NCBI RefSeq assembly: GCF_900099975.1
Contig: NZ_FNEI01000011.1
Span: 1 to 64,000, forward strand
Origin: Arthrobacter cupressi
Lineage (GTDB): Bacteria; Actinomycetota; Actinomycetes; Actinomycetales; Micrococcaceae
DNA length: 64,000 nucleotides
Reading direction: 5' to 3'
A program made the translations under genes and the position numbers. This document shows, piece by piece, positions 14,079 to 22,845 of this stretch; within the stretch, counting starts at the first letter, position 1; every line of letters begins with the position of its first letter. The notes beneath the pieces were generated by a model that worked only from the letters and a program-made list of their open reading frames with translations, was not told the DNA's origin and made no database searches.

Positions 14079-17000
14079 TTACTTGCGTTCGAAGGCCTGC
14101 TTCAGCAGGGTGCTCTGCTCGGCGGCGTGGCGCTTCATGGAACCGGCAGCCGTGGAGGCCGACGCCGGGCGGGACACCAGGCGGACCTTGCGGTCCAGGG
14201 CCTGCGGCAGGTTCAGGCCGATGAACGGCCACGGACCCTGGTTCGCGGGCTCGTCCTGGGCCCAGACGACCTCGGCGTTCGGGTACTTCGCCAGCTCGGC
14301 CTCGATCTCCGCCTGCGGCAGCGGGTACAGCTGCTCCACACGGATGATCGCGGTCGAAGTGTCACCGGACTTCTGGCGGCTGGACAGCAGGTCGTAGTAC
14401 AGGCGGCCGGAAACCAGCAGCACGCGGTCCACGTTCTGCAGGGCCTCGTGCTCGCCGATAACCGGCTTGAAGCCGCCCGAAGTGAAGTCCTCGACGGCGG
14501 ATGCCGCGGCCTTCAGGCGAAGCAGCTGCTTCGGGGTGAAGATGATGAGCGGCTTCCGCGGCCGGCTGTAGGCCTGGCGGCGCAGCAGATGGAAGTGCGA
14601 GGCGGCGGTGGTCGGGTTGGCGACCACCATGTTGTCCTCGGCGCACAGCTGCAGGAAGCGCTCGATGCGGGCGGAGGAGTGGTCCGGACCCTGGCCCTCG
14701 TAGCCGTGCGGCAGCATGAGCACGAGCGAGGAACGCTGGCCCCACTTCTGCTCGGCCGAGGAGATGAACTCATCGATGATGGTCTGGGCGCCGTTGACGA
14801 AGTCGCCGAACTGGGCTTCCCAGAGCACCAGGGCGTCCGGACGTTCCACGGAGTAGCCGTATTCAAAGCCCATGGCGGCGTATTCGGACAGCAGGGAGTC
14901 GTAGATCCACAGCTTTGCCTGGTCGTCGCTGAGCTTGCCCAGCGGCATCCATTCGTTGCCGTTGAGGCGGTCGTGGAACACGGCGTGCCGCTGCACGAAG
15001 GTGCCGCGGCGGGAGTCCTGGCCGGCCAGGCGGACCGGGACGCCTTCCATGATGAGGGAACCGAAGGCCGCGATTTCGCCGAAGCCCCAGTCGATGCCGC
15101 CTTCGCGGGACATCTGCTCGCGCTTCTCCAGGAGCTGCTTGAGCTTGGAATGGACCGTGAAGTCCTCCGGGATTTCAAGGTGGGCGCGGCCGATGTGCTG
15201 CAGCACCTCGGCGGAGATGGCCGTCGACGCCGGAGAGTTCGTCCCGGAGTCCGCCTGCTGTGCGATCGGGCGCTCAATGCCCGAAACAGCTGCGGAGTCG
15301 GCGGTGATGATCGGGATGGGGGAGGTCTGGGCGGCGTGGGTCTCCGCAAAGACCCGCTCCAGGCGCTCCTGGTAGTCGCGGAGCAGCTGCTCTGCTTCTT
15401 CCTCGGTGATGTCGCCACGGCCGATCAGGGACTCGGTGTACAGCTTGCGGACCGAGCGCTTCGCCTCGATCAGGTTGTACATCAGCGGCTGGGTCATCGA
15501 GGGGTCGTCGCCCTCGTTGTGGCCGCGGCGGCGGTAGCACACCATGTCCACGATGACGTCCTTGTGGAAGCGCTGGCGGAATTCGTAGGCCAGCTGGGCC
15601 ACGCGAACCACGGCCTCGGGGTCGTCGCCGTTCACGTGGAACACCGGTGCCTGGATCATCTTCGCGACGTCCGTGGAGTACGTGGAGGAGCGCGAGGAGG
15701 ACGGCGCGGTGGTGAAGCCCACCTGGTTGTTCACGATGATGTGGATGGTTCCACCGGTGCGGTAACCGCGCAGCTGGGACAGGTTCAGGGTTTCGGCAAC
15801 CACACCCTGGCCGGCGAACGCGGCGTCGCCGTGGACCATGATCGGCAGGACCGGGAAGGTCTCACCCTGGTCCAGGCGGTCCTGCTTGGCGCGGACGATG
15901 CCTTCGAGCACCGAGTCCACGGCCTCCAGATGGGAGGGGTTGGCGGCAAGGTAGACCTTGGTCTGCTTGCCGTTGTCCGAGGTGAAGGTGCCTTCGGTGC
16001 CGAGGTGGTACTTGACGTCACCGGAACCCTGCACGGAGCGCGGGTCCTGGGTGCCTTCGAACTCGCGGAACACCTGGGCGTAGGTCTTGCCCGCGATGTT
16101 GGTCAGCACGTTGAGGCGGCCGCGGTGGGCCATGCCGATCGCGACCTCGTCGAGTCCATCGTCGGCGGCGTCGGAGATGATCGTGTCCAGCAGCGGGATC
16201 AGGGATTCGCCGCCTTCAAGGGAGAAGCGCTTCTGGCCGACGAACTTGGTCTGCAGGAAGGTTTCGAACGCCTCGGCAGCGTTGAGCTTGGAGACGATGC
16301 GCAGCTGCTCTTCGCGGCTCGGCTTGGAGTACGGGTGCTCCAGCTGGTCCTGGAACCACTGGCGTTCCTTGGGCTCCTGGATGTGCATGTATTCGATGCC
16401 CGTGGTGCGGCAGTAGGCATCGCGCAGCACGCCAAGGATGTCGCGGAACTTCAGCATCGGCTTGCCGCCGAAGCCGCCCGTCGGCCATTCGCGGTCCAGG
16501 TCCCAGAGGGTCAGGCCGTAGGTCAGGACGTCAAGGTCGGGGTGCTTGCGCTGGACGTACTCGAGCGGGTTGGTGTCGGCCATGAGGTGGCCGCGGACCC
16601 GGTAGGAGTGGATCAGCTGCTGGATGCGGGCAACCTTGTTGATCTCGTCGGCGGGGTCGACCTGGAGGTCGGGGCTCCATCGGACGGGCTCGTACGGAAT
16701 GCGCAGGGCTTCGAAGATCTCGTCGTAGAAGTTCTGGGCGCCCAGCAGCAGCTGGTGGACCAGCTTGAGGAACTCGCCGCTGCCCGCACCCTGGATGACG
16801 CGGTGGTCATAGGTGGAGGTCAGCGTGAGGATCTTGCTGATGGCGTTCTGGGCGATGATCTTCTCGCTGGCGCCCTGCCATTCGGCCGGGTAGTCGAGCG
16901 CGCCGACGCCGATGATTGCCGCCTGGCCCTTGGAAAGGCGGGGGACGGAGTGCACGGTGCCGATGCCGCCGGGGTTGGTCAGCGAAACGGTGGTGCCGGC

Positions 17001-17912
17001 GTGGTCGTCGGCCGTGAGCTTGCCGTTGCGGGCACGCTTGATGAGGTCCTCGTAGGTGTGCCAGAACTCCGCGAAGTTCATGGTCTCCGCCTTCTTGATG
17101 TTCGGGACCATCAGGAGGCGGGTGCCGTCGGGCTTGGGCATGTCGATCGCGATGCCAAAGTTGACGTGCGCGGGCTGGACGGCCACGGACTTGCCGTCGA
17201 CCTCGTCGTAGTAGACGTTCATGGACGGGAACTGGGAGAGTGCCCGGACCACGGCGTAGCCGATGATGTGCGTGAAGGAGACCTTGCCGCCGCGGGCGCG
17301 GGCGAGGTTGGAGTTGATGACAACGCGGTTGTCGATCAGCAGCTTGGCCGGAACCGCGCGGACGCTGGTGGCGGTCGGCACTTCCAGGCTTGTCACCATG
17401 TTGGCGGCGATGGCCTTTGCCGGGCCGCGGAGGACGGAGACGACGTCTTCCTCGGGCGGGGTGGGGGCCTTGGTGCTCTTGGGCAGCTGTGCCGGGATGG
17501 GCTGGGCCTGCCCGGCAGCCGGCTTCTGCGCGCCGTCTTTGGCGACAGTGGCCGGTGCCTTCTTGGCAGGCGCTGCGGGGGCTGCCGGAGCTGCAGCAGG
17601 GGCCGGGGCTGCAGCAGGGGCTGCGGCCGGGGCCGGTGCGGCGGGCGAAGCTTCAGGCGCCGGGGCGGGCGCCGTTGCCGCGGGCGCCGGGGCCTGTGCT
17701 ACGACAGGAAGGACTCGGGTTGCGGGGTTCGCAGGGACGGCGGACGTTCCGTTGGAAGACGTGCCGTCAGAGGTGTTGAAGGATTCGAAGAGAGGCCACC
17801 ATTTGGCGTCGACCGAATTCTTGTCCTGCTGGTACCGCTCGTACAGTTCGTCAACGAGCCACTCGTTTCCGCCAAATTCCTCTGGTAGACGATGGCTTGG
17901 CTGCTCTGGCAC
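14079..17912 (-). CDS. kgd: Multifunctional 2-oxoglutarate decarboxylase / dehydrogenase E1 with E2-like domain
   Basis: This 1277-residue actinobacterial fusion feeds 2-oxoglutarate into succinyl-CoA in the TCA cycle. The order is: N-terminal E1 arm (FGGNEWLVDELYERYQQ), an Ala/Pro-rich linker (about 55-140), a succinyltransferase-like domain without lipoyl domain (about 165-390, ending TYDHRVIQGAGSGEFL), then a thiamine-diphosphate E1 domain (about 400-1277, with IGMAHRGRLNVL and the MVHGDAAFAGQG segment). As in the mycobacterial enzyme, lipoate must come from a separate E2. The GTG at 17912 is the start by similarity; its ribosome site is weak. The gene is monocistronic with a terminator at 14028-14068. 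Confidence 0.94.
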   Translation of the reverse strand: MPEQPSHRLPEEFGGNEWLVDELYERYQQDKNSVDAKWWPLFESFNTSDGTSSNGTSAVPANPATRVLPVVAQAPAPAATAPAPAPEASPAAPAPAAAPAAAPAPAAAPAAPAAPAKKAPATVAKDGAQKPAAGQAQPIPAQLPKSTKAPTPPEEDVVSVLRGPAKAIAANMVTSLEVPTATSVRAVPAKLLIDNRVVINSNLARARGGKVSFTHIIGYAVVRALSQFPSMNVYYDEVDGKSVAVQPAHVNFGIAIDMPKPDGTRLLMVPNIKKAETMNFAEFWHTYEDLIKRARNGKLTADDHAGTTVSLTNPGGIGTVHSVPRLSKGQAAIIGVGALDYPAEWQGASEKIIAQNAISKILTLTSTYDHRVIQGAGSGEFLKLVHQLLLGAQNFYDEIFEALRIPYEPVRWSPDLQVDPADEINKVARIQQLIHSYRVRGHLMADTNPLEYVQRKHPDLDVLTYGLTLWDLDREWPTGGFGGKPMLKFRDILGVLRDAYCRTTGIEYMHIQEPKERQWFQDQLEHPYSKPSREEQLRIVSKLNAAEAFETFLQTKFVGQKRFSLEGGESLIPLLDTIISDAADDGLDEVAIGMAHRGRLNVLTNIAGKTYAQVFREFEGTQDPRSVQGSGDVKYHLGTEGTFTSDNGKQTKVYLAANPSHLEAVDSVLEGIVRAKQDRLDQGETFPVLPIMVHGDAAFAGQGVVAETLNLSQLRGYRTGGTIHIIVNNQVGFTTAPSSSRSSTYSTDVAKMIQAPVFHVNGDDPEAVVRVAQLAYEFRQRFHKDVIVDMVCYRRRGHNEGDDPSMTQPLMYNLIEAKRSVRKLYTESLIGRGDITEEEAEQLLRDYQERLERVFAETHAAQTSPIPIITADSAAVSGIERPIAQQADSGTNSPASTAISAEVLQHIGRAHLEIPEDFTVHSKLKQLLEKREQMSREGGIDWGFGEIAAFGSLIMEGVPVRLAGQDSRRGTFVQRHAVFHDRLNGNEWMPLGKLSDDQAKLWIYDSLLSEYAAMGFEYGYSVERPDALVLWEAQFGDFVNGAQTIIDEFISSAEQKWGQRSSLVLMLPHGYEGQGPDHSSARIERFLQLCAEDNMVVANPTTAASHFHLLRRQAYSRPRKPLIIFTPKQLLRLKAAASAVEDFTSGGFKPVIGEHEALQNVDRVLLVSGRLYYDLLSSRQKSGDTSTAIIRVEQLYPLPQAEIEAELAKYPNAEVVWAQDEPANQGPWPFIGLNLPQALDRKVRLVSRPASASTAAGSMKRHAAEQSTLLKQAFERK

Positions 17913-18018
17913 TTGAAATACGCCTCTTCCATGAGTGTTGATGTCCAGCTGGCCCGGTGGAATTGCCTGGAAATACGACTCGGGCCAGGGTCCGGTCCCT
18001 CGGGCTCAGACCCTTGCC

Positions 18019-18049
18019 AGTCTAGTGACGGTCTGCGCCTCTCTGCCAA
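18019..18049 (-). promoter_or_regulatory. Candidate promoter of kgd
   Basis: On the minus strand TTGGCA (18049-18044) and TAGACT (18024-18019) are 19 bp apart, about 105 nt before the kgd start. The -10 matches the TAnnnT form seen at other genes in this window; the spacer is slightly long. Confidence 0.5.
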
Positions 18050-18181
18050 TAGTGGTGACCTAAATCATGTCTGTGCTACGAAGTGACGGCCCGGCTGCTC
18101 CGCGCGGCAGGGCCGGACCGCCAACCGGTCCGGCAAATTGAGCGCCGCGGAGTGTTGGCGGGGCTGTAGACTGGAGCCCTT

Positions 18182-18409
18182 ATGGACAGTAACTCCAGGT
18201 GCCGGCCTGGACGCTGCGGGGGAAGCCAATCGGCTGTCCTCCCGCGGGCGTTCCACAGCGCCGGCAATACCCGTACACATGCCCATCACGCGCCCTCTGC
18301 CGCCTCCGGCGGCGCCGCGTCCCAGTCCTCCGCCGCGGCTGACCAGCCTCCGCCGGCACCTTCCGGCCGGTTTCCCCGGCGCCCGCTAAGAACCGGCGGT
18401 GGGGCCTGA
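18182..18409 (+). CDS. Possible 75-residue upstream ORF before the CorC-like gene
   Basis: Within the 497-bp gap between kgd and the CBS protein gene, an ATG at 18182 opens a 75-codon frame whose TGA (18407-18409) abuts the next ATG (18410). A TAGACT box (18167-18172) ends 9 nt before the ATG, so the mRNA could be nearly leaderless with the peptide coupling translation to the next gene. The peptide (rich in Ser, Ala, Pro, Arg) resembles nothing I know and could be chance in GC-rich DNA. The rest of the gap holds the kgd promoter and a 9-bp hairpin at 18112-18134. Confidence 0.25.
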   Translation: MDSNSRCRPGRCGGSQSAVLPRAFHSAGNTRTHAHHAPSAASGGAASQSSAAADQPPPAPSGRFPRRPLRTGGGA

Positions 18410-19768
18410 ATGGAATGGCTCCTGCTCCTCGCCGGTCTCCTCCTGATCCTCGGCACGGGCTTTTTCGTCGCCGTCGAATTTTCCCTCGTGGCGCTTGACC
18501 AGACGTCCGTGCAGCGGGCGGTCGAAAACGGCGACCACGCGGCGCGTCCGCTGCTGAAGTGCCTCAAGTCCCTGTCCACGCAGCTTTCCAGTTGCCAACT
18601 GGGCATTACCCTGACCACCCTGCTGACAGGTTTCGTCATGGAGCCGTCGGTCGGTGAACTGCTGCATGGTCCGCTGCTGCTGATCGGCACGCCGGAGGCC
18701 GCGGCCCGTTCGGTTTCCCTGTTCATCGCCATGGTGTTCGCCACCTTGCTGTCGATGCTGATCGGCGAACTCGTCCCCAAGAACCTCGCTATCGCAAAGG
18801 CCTTCCCGGTGGGCAAGGCGCTGGCCCGCCCGCAACTGATTTTTACGGCGGTCTTCAAGCCCGCCATCCTGCTGCTCAACGGCTTCTCGAACCGGGTCCT
18901 GCACCTCGTCGGTCTTGAGGCCAAGGAGGAGATCTCCGGCGCCCGCTCGCCGGCCGAGCTGGCATCCCTGGTGCGGCGCTCGGCGGAGCTCGGGACGCTC
19001 GACGCCGGGACGGCCAATTTCGTGGCCCGTACCCTCCGCTTCGCCGAACGGACCGCAGCCGACGTCATGACGCCCCGCATCAGGATGGAGACAATCGGCG
19101 CCGGGCAGCCGGTCTCCGACATCATCGAAACAGCCCGCCGGACCGGGTATTCGAGGTTCCCGGTTATCGGCGAGTCCGCCGACGACATCCGCGGCGTGGT
19201 GCACGTCAAGAAGGCCGTCGCCGTCCCCAGGGAACGGCGCGAAGGCCTTGAGGCCGGCGCGATCATGGCCGAGGTGCTCCGGGTTCCCGAGACCATCCAC
19301 CTGGATGCACTGCTTTCCGAACTTCGGGAGGGCAACCTGCAGCTCGCCGTCGTTCTGGACGAGTACGGCGGCACCGCCGGGATCGCCACCCTCGAGGACC
19401 TGGTGGAAGAGATCGTGGGCGAAGTGGCCGATGAGCACGACAGGGTGCGCCCCGGACTGCTGCAGAGCGCTTCCGGGGACTGGTACTTCCCGGGCCTGCT
19501 GCGCCCCGATGAGGTTACCGAGCAGATCCCCGGGCTGAGCGTGCCGGACGACCCGGCCTACGAAACCGTGGGTGGCTACGTCATGAGCCAGCTGGGCCGC
19601 ATCGCCGTGACGGGCGACGTCGTCGAAGCTGGCGGCGGCACCTTGTCCGTTACCAGGATGGATGGCCGCAGGATCGACCGGATCTGCTTCCGGCCCGCGC
19701 CCGCGGAGGATCCGGCTGGTGCGGCCACCGGACAGGACGGCCGGACCGTGAAGGGGGCAACGGCGTGA
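18410..19768 (+). CDS. CNNM/CorC-type membrane protein (DUF21-CBS-CorC_HlyC)
   Basis: The 452-residue protein belongs to the hemolysin-III-unrelated HlyC/CorC group, now viewed as Mg2+ or cobalt transporters or their regulators. An N-terminal DUF21 membrane domain (about 1-190; the first helix is LLLLAGLLLILGTGFFVAVE) leads to a CBS pair (about 200-340, with ADVMTPRIRMETI and TGYSRFPVIGE) and a C-terminal CorC_HlyC domain (about 355-435). It is translated with the paralogue that follows, their ends overlapping by 4 bp. The ion carried cannot be told from sequence. Confidence 0.87.
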   Translation: MEWLLLLAGLLLILGTGFFVAVEFSLVALDQTSVQRAVENGDHAARPLLKCLKSLSTQLSSCQLGITLTTLLTGFVMEPSVGELLHGPLLLIGTPEAAARSVSLFIAMVFATLLSMLIGELVPKNLAIAKAFPVGKALARPQLIFTAVFKPAILLLNGFSNRVLHLVGLEAKEEISGARSPAELASLVRRSAELGTLDAGTANFVARTLRFAERTAADVMTPRIRMETIGAGQPVSDIIETARRTGYSRFPVIGESADDIRGVVHVKKAVAVPRERREGLEAGAIMAEVLRVPETIHLDALLSELREGNLQLAVVLDEYGGTAGIATLEDLVEEIVGEVADEHDRVRPGLLQSASGDWYFPGLLRPDEVTEQIPGLSVPDDPAYETVGGYVMSQLGRIAVTGDVVEAGGGTLSVTRMDGRRIDRICFRPAPAEDPAGAATGQDGRTVKGATA

Positions 19769-20835
19769 GCGACTGGACGGGAATCCTCTGGCTTGTCTTC
19801 CTGCTGATCGGCAACGCCTTCTTCGTCGGTGCCGAGTTCGCCGTCATGTCGGCGCGCCGCAGCCAGATCGAACCGCTCGCTGAGGCGGGGTCCAAGCGTG
19901 CCAAAACCACCCTGCACGCCATGGAGAACGTGTCGCTCATGCTGGCCTGCGCCCAGCTGGGCATCACGGTGTGCTCGCTGCTGATCCTGCAGGTGGCCGA
20001 GCCCGCGATCCACCACCTACTCGCCGAGCCTCTCGAAATGCTCGGTACGCCCCATGAATTGGCAGACGCGGCAGCCTTCACGGCTGCGCTGCTTGTGGTG
20101 ACCTTCCTGCACGTGACGTTCGGCGAGATGGTTCCGAAGAACATCTCGGTTTCCGTGGCTGACCGGGCGGCCCTGCTGCTGGCTCCGCCGCTGGTCCACA
20201 TCGCCCGCTTCGTGAAGCCGGTGATCTGGAGCCTGAACTGGAGCGCGAACCATATCCTGCGCCTGATGCGGATCGAGCCGAAGGACGAGGTCACGTCCTC
20301 GTTCACCCTCGAGGAAGTCCAGTCCATCGTGCAGGAATCCACGCGGCACGGGCTCGTGGCCGACGATTCCGGGCTGCTCAGCGGCGCCCTGGAGTTCTCG
20401 GCGCACACCGCTGCGCACATCATGGTGCCCGTGGACAAGCTGGTGACCCTCAAGCCCGGATCCACGCCGCGGGAACTGGAGAAGGCGGTCAGCCGCACCG
20501 GATTCTCCCGCTTCCCCTTGCTGGACGACGACGGCGGGTTGGCCGGCTACCTGCACATCAAGGATGTGCTCTCGATTCCCGAGGAGGGGCAGTCGCATCC
20601 GATTTCGGAAGGCCGGATCCGCTCCCTGGCCAACCTCTCGCCCGACGAGGAAATCGAGGACGCGCTGGCGGTCATGCAGCGGACGGGCTCGCACCTTGCC
20701 CGGGTGGTGGACCCCGCGGGAAGCACCCTCGGCGTGCTCTTCCTGGAAGACGTGATCGAGCAGCTCGTGGGCGAAATCAGGGACGCCACCCAGGCCACCG
20801 GCATCCGGCGCCTCGGCGGGGGCAGCGGCGCCTGA
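19765..20835 (+). CDS. CNNM/CorC-type membrane protein, second copy (shorter)
   Basis: This 356-residue paralogue of the preceding gene has DUF21 helices (WTGILWLVFLLIGNAFFVGAEF) and a CBS pair (about 205-330, with AAHIMVPVDKL and TGFSRFPLLDDD) but lacks the C-terminal CorC_HlyC domain, ending soon after the second CBS motif. The two may form a hetero-oligomer in which only one subunit bears the regulatory tail. The GTG start lies within the 4-bp overlap (GTGA). Confidence 0.85.
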   Translation: MSDWTGILWLVFLLIGNAFFVGAEFAVMSARRSQIEPLAEAGSKRAKTTLHAMENVSLMLACAQLGITVCSLLILQVAEPAIHHLLAEPLEMLGTPHELADAAAFTAALLVVTFLHVTFGEMVPKNISVSVADRAALLLAPPLVHIARFVKPVIWSLNWSANHILRLMRIEPKDEVTSSFTLEEVQSIVQESTRHGLVADDSGLLSGALEFSAHTAAHIMVPVDKLVTLKPGSTPRELEKAVSRTGFSRFPLLDDDGGLAGYLHIKDVLSIPEEGQSHPISEGRIRSLANLSPDEEIEDALAVMQRTGSHLARVVDPAGSTLGVLFLEDVIEQLVGEIRDATQATGIRRLGGGSGA

Positions 20836-20842
20836 TCTTCCT

Positions 20843-20872
20843 CCCGGGTCCCGGCCGCGGCCGGGACCCGGG
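20843..20872. terminator. 30-bp perfect palindrome after the CorC pair
   Basis: Positions 20843-20872 read the same on both strands; the 15-nt half is cccgggtcccggccg. It lies 8 bp after the stop and can form a very stable hairpin, but has no T tract. It likely ends or shields the upstream operon from the zinc operon. Confidence 0.55.
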
Positions 20873-20889
20873 CCAGGGCTGGGAAAGAA

Positions 20890-20920
20890 ACCCTAAATAG
20901 GAATCATTCCCATTTAGGGT
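20890..20920. promoter_or_regulatory. Zur-type operator of the znuACB operon
   Basis: The 31-bp site starts accctaaataggaat and is symmetric at 14 of 15 base pairs around position 20905. The inner part (aaatnggaatnattccnattt type) looks like actinobacterial Zur boxes. A TAGACT -10 box (20921-20926) abuts its right edge, so bound Zur would cover the promoter. The zur gene lies at the far end of the same cluster. Confidence 0.75.
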
Positions 20921-20976
20921 TAGACTCGTGCCAGACCGTTTGAGTTCCACTCCATCTGAATAGATCTGAGGTTTCC

Positions 20977-21936
20977 GTGCGCCGCCCAGCCGCCCGTCTC
21001 TCCCTTGCCCTCTCCGCCGGACTGGCAATCCTCCTGTCCGCATGCTCGGCACCCGCCGCAACGTCGCCGTCGTCGTCGGCTGCCGCCGGGACCATCCCGG
21101 TGGTGACCTCCACGAATGTCTACGGCGACATCGTCAGGAGCATCGGCGGGGACAAAGTGTCCGTGGACGCCATCATCAGCAAGACCAGCCAGGACCCGCA
21201 CTCCTACGAGGCGAACGCCCAGGACAAACTGGCCGTGTCCAAGGCCAAGCTGCTCGTGGAAAACGGCGGTGGCTATGACGGCTTCCTGCACAAGCTCGCG
21301 GACGACACCGGCTTTGACCACGCGAACATCGTCACCGCAGTCGAGGCCACCGGCCTTGCCCCGCATGAGGATGAGGCTTCGCACTCGGCGGAGGAACATG
21401 ACCACGACCACGGCGCGTTCAACGAACACGTCTGGTACGACCCCGCCGCCATGGCGAAGGTGGCCGACGCGGTGGCCGCACGGCTGGGTGCCCTGGCCCC
21501 CGCCTCCGCCGCGGAATTCACAGCCAACGCCGGCAAGTTCAAGACAGCGCTGGCCGGGATCACCGGCAAACTCGACGCCCTGAAGGTAAAGCACGCCAAC
21601 ACCCCTGTGGCCATCACCGAGCCGGTGCCGGTCTACCTGCTGCAGGCCGCCGGCCTGGTGAACAAGACCCCGGCGGAATACAGCGACGCCATCGAAGAAG
21701 ACACGGACGTTTCCCCCGCGGTGCTCAAGGAGACCAAGGACCTCTTCGCCGCAGGCGGCGTCAAGCTCCTTGCGTACAACGAACAGACGGAAGGCCCGCA
21801 GACCGAAGCCGTGAAGGATGCCGCAACGGCGGCCGGCATTCCGGTGGTCGACTTCACCGAAACGATCCCGGACGGCAAGAACTACCTGGAATGGATGGAA
21901 GGCAACGCCGACGCGCTGGCCGGCGCCCTGAAGTAG
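20977..21936 (+). CDS. znuA: Zinc ABC transporter substrate-binding lipoprotein
   Basis: The 319-residue protein starts with a lipoprotein signal (hydrophobic ALSAGLAILLSAC, lipid Cys about 22) and belongs to the cluster A-I metal-binding proteins. It carries a charged His-rich loop (HEDEASHSAEEHDHDHG, about 130-146), typical for zinc carriers, and NEHVWYDP holding a metal-ligand His. It captures Zn2+ outside the membrane for ZnuB/ZnuC. The GTG start is preceded by a tgagg site. The Zur-type box just upstream strengthens zinc over manganese. Confidence 0.88.
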   Translation: MRRPAARLSLALSAGLAILLSACSAPAATSPSSSAAAGTIPVVTSTNVYGDIVRSIGGDKVSVDAIISKTSQDPHSYEANAQDKLAVSKAKLLVENGGGYDGFLHKLADDTGFDHANIVTAVEATGLAPHEDEASHSAEEHDHDHGAFNEHVWYDPAAMAKVADAVAARLGALAPASAAEFTANAGKFKTALAGITGKLDALKVKHANTPVAITEPVPVYLLQAAGLVNKTPAEYSDAIEEDTDVSPAVLKETKDLFAAGGVKLLAYNEQTEGPQTEAVKDAATAAGIPVVDFTETIPDGKNYLEWMEGNADALAGALK

Positions 21937-22029
21937 CCCGGCCCGGCCCGCAGGACCCCATCACCCAGTAGACTTGCGTTCGTTGGCCAACGCATGGAAC
22001 GCCTTGAACGCATGGATAGAGGATAGTTT

Positions 22030-22845
22030 TTGACACCGCTTGTGAGCCTTCGCGGAGCCAGCCTGAAGTTCGGCAAGAGGGTGCTCTGGGAAGGCCTGGA
22101 CCTCGAGATCAATCCCGGTGAATTCTTCGCCGTGCTCGGGCCCAACGGCAGCGGCAAGACCAGCTTCCTTAAGGTCCTGCTGGGGCTGCAGGAATTGCAT
22201 TCCGGCCACGTGGAACTGGGCGGGCGCCCCGTGGAGCGGGGCAGCCGGCAGATCGGCTACATCCCGCAGCAGAAGTCCTTTGCACCGGACACCCCGCTGC
22301 GTGCCCGGGACCTCGTGGGACTGGGCATCGACGGGCACCGCTGGGGCCTGAGGCTGAGCGGGAAAAGCGTCAACCGCAGGATCGATGAACTCCTGGACCT
22401 GGTGGGCGCCAGCGACTACGCCAAGGTGCCGCTGGGACAACTTTCCGGCGGCGAGCAGCAGCGCCTGCGCGTGGCCCAGGCGCTCGCCTCCGAACCGCAG
22501 GTGCTGTTGTGCGATGAGCCGCTGCTGTCCCTGGACCTGCACCACCAGCTCGCCGTGAGCGCCCTGATCAACCAGCAATGCCACGAACGGAACAGCGCCG
22601 TGGTTTTCGTGACGCACGAGATCAACCCCGTCATCGACTACGTCGACCGGGTGCTGTACCTCGCCGGCGGCCAGTTCCGGGTGGGCACCCCTGAAGAGGT
22701 GATGACCACCGAGGTCCTCTCCGAGCTCTACGACAGCCACGTCGAGGTGATCCGGGCGAACGGGCGGATCGTCGTCGTCGGCCTGCCGGATGCCACCACG
22801 CACTTCCATGACGACGCGCACACGGGATCGGCGGAGGGCCACTGA
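22030..22845 (+). CDS. znuC: Zinc ABC transporter ATP-binding protein
   Basis: The 271-residue ATPase has Walker A LGPNGSGKTSFLK (about 38-50), the signature LSGGEQQRL (about 139-147), Walker B VLLCDEPLLSLD and the H-loop VTHE. It powers import through ZnuB. The TTG at 22030 follows a gagg-like site; a GTG at 22042 is the alternative. A 93-bp gap separates it from znuA and includes a TAGACT box (21969-21974) and the palindrome cgttggccaacg, so a second promoter is possible. Confidence 0.9.
   Translation: MTPLVSLRGASLKFGKRVLWEGLDLEINPGEFFAVLGPNGSGKTSFLKVLLGLQELHSGHVELGGRPVERGSRQIGYIPQQKSFAPDTPLRARDLVGLGIDGHRWGLRLSGKSVNRRIDELLDLVGASDYAKVPLGQLSGGEQQRLRVAQALASEPQVLLCDEPLLSLDLHHQLAVSALINQQCHERNSAVVFVTHEINPVIDYVDRVLYLAGGQFRVGTPEEVMTTEVLSELYDSHVEVIRANGRIVVVGLPDATTHFHDDAHTGSAEGH

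Noticed and set aside
14028..17888. A 1286-codon open frame on the plus strand
   Set aside because: It lies fully opposite kgd, has Gly/Val/Ala/Asp-rich shadow composition and no domain; GC-rich third positions of the real gene keep it open.
17913..18409. Riboswitch for the CorC-like ion transporter operon
   Set aside because: I looked for M-box, yybP-ykoY and ydaO features in the long leader and found no matching conserved blocks.
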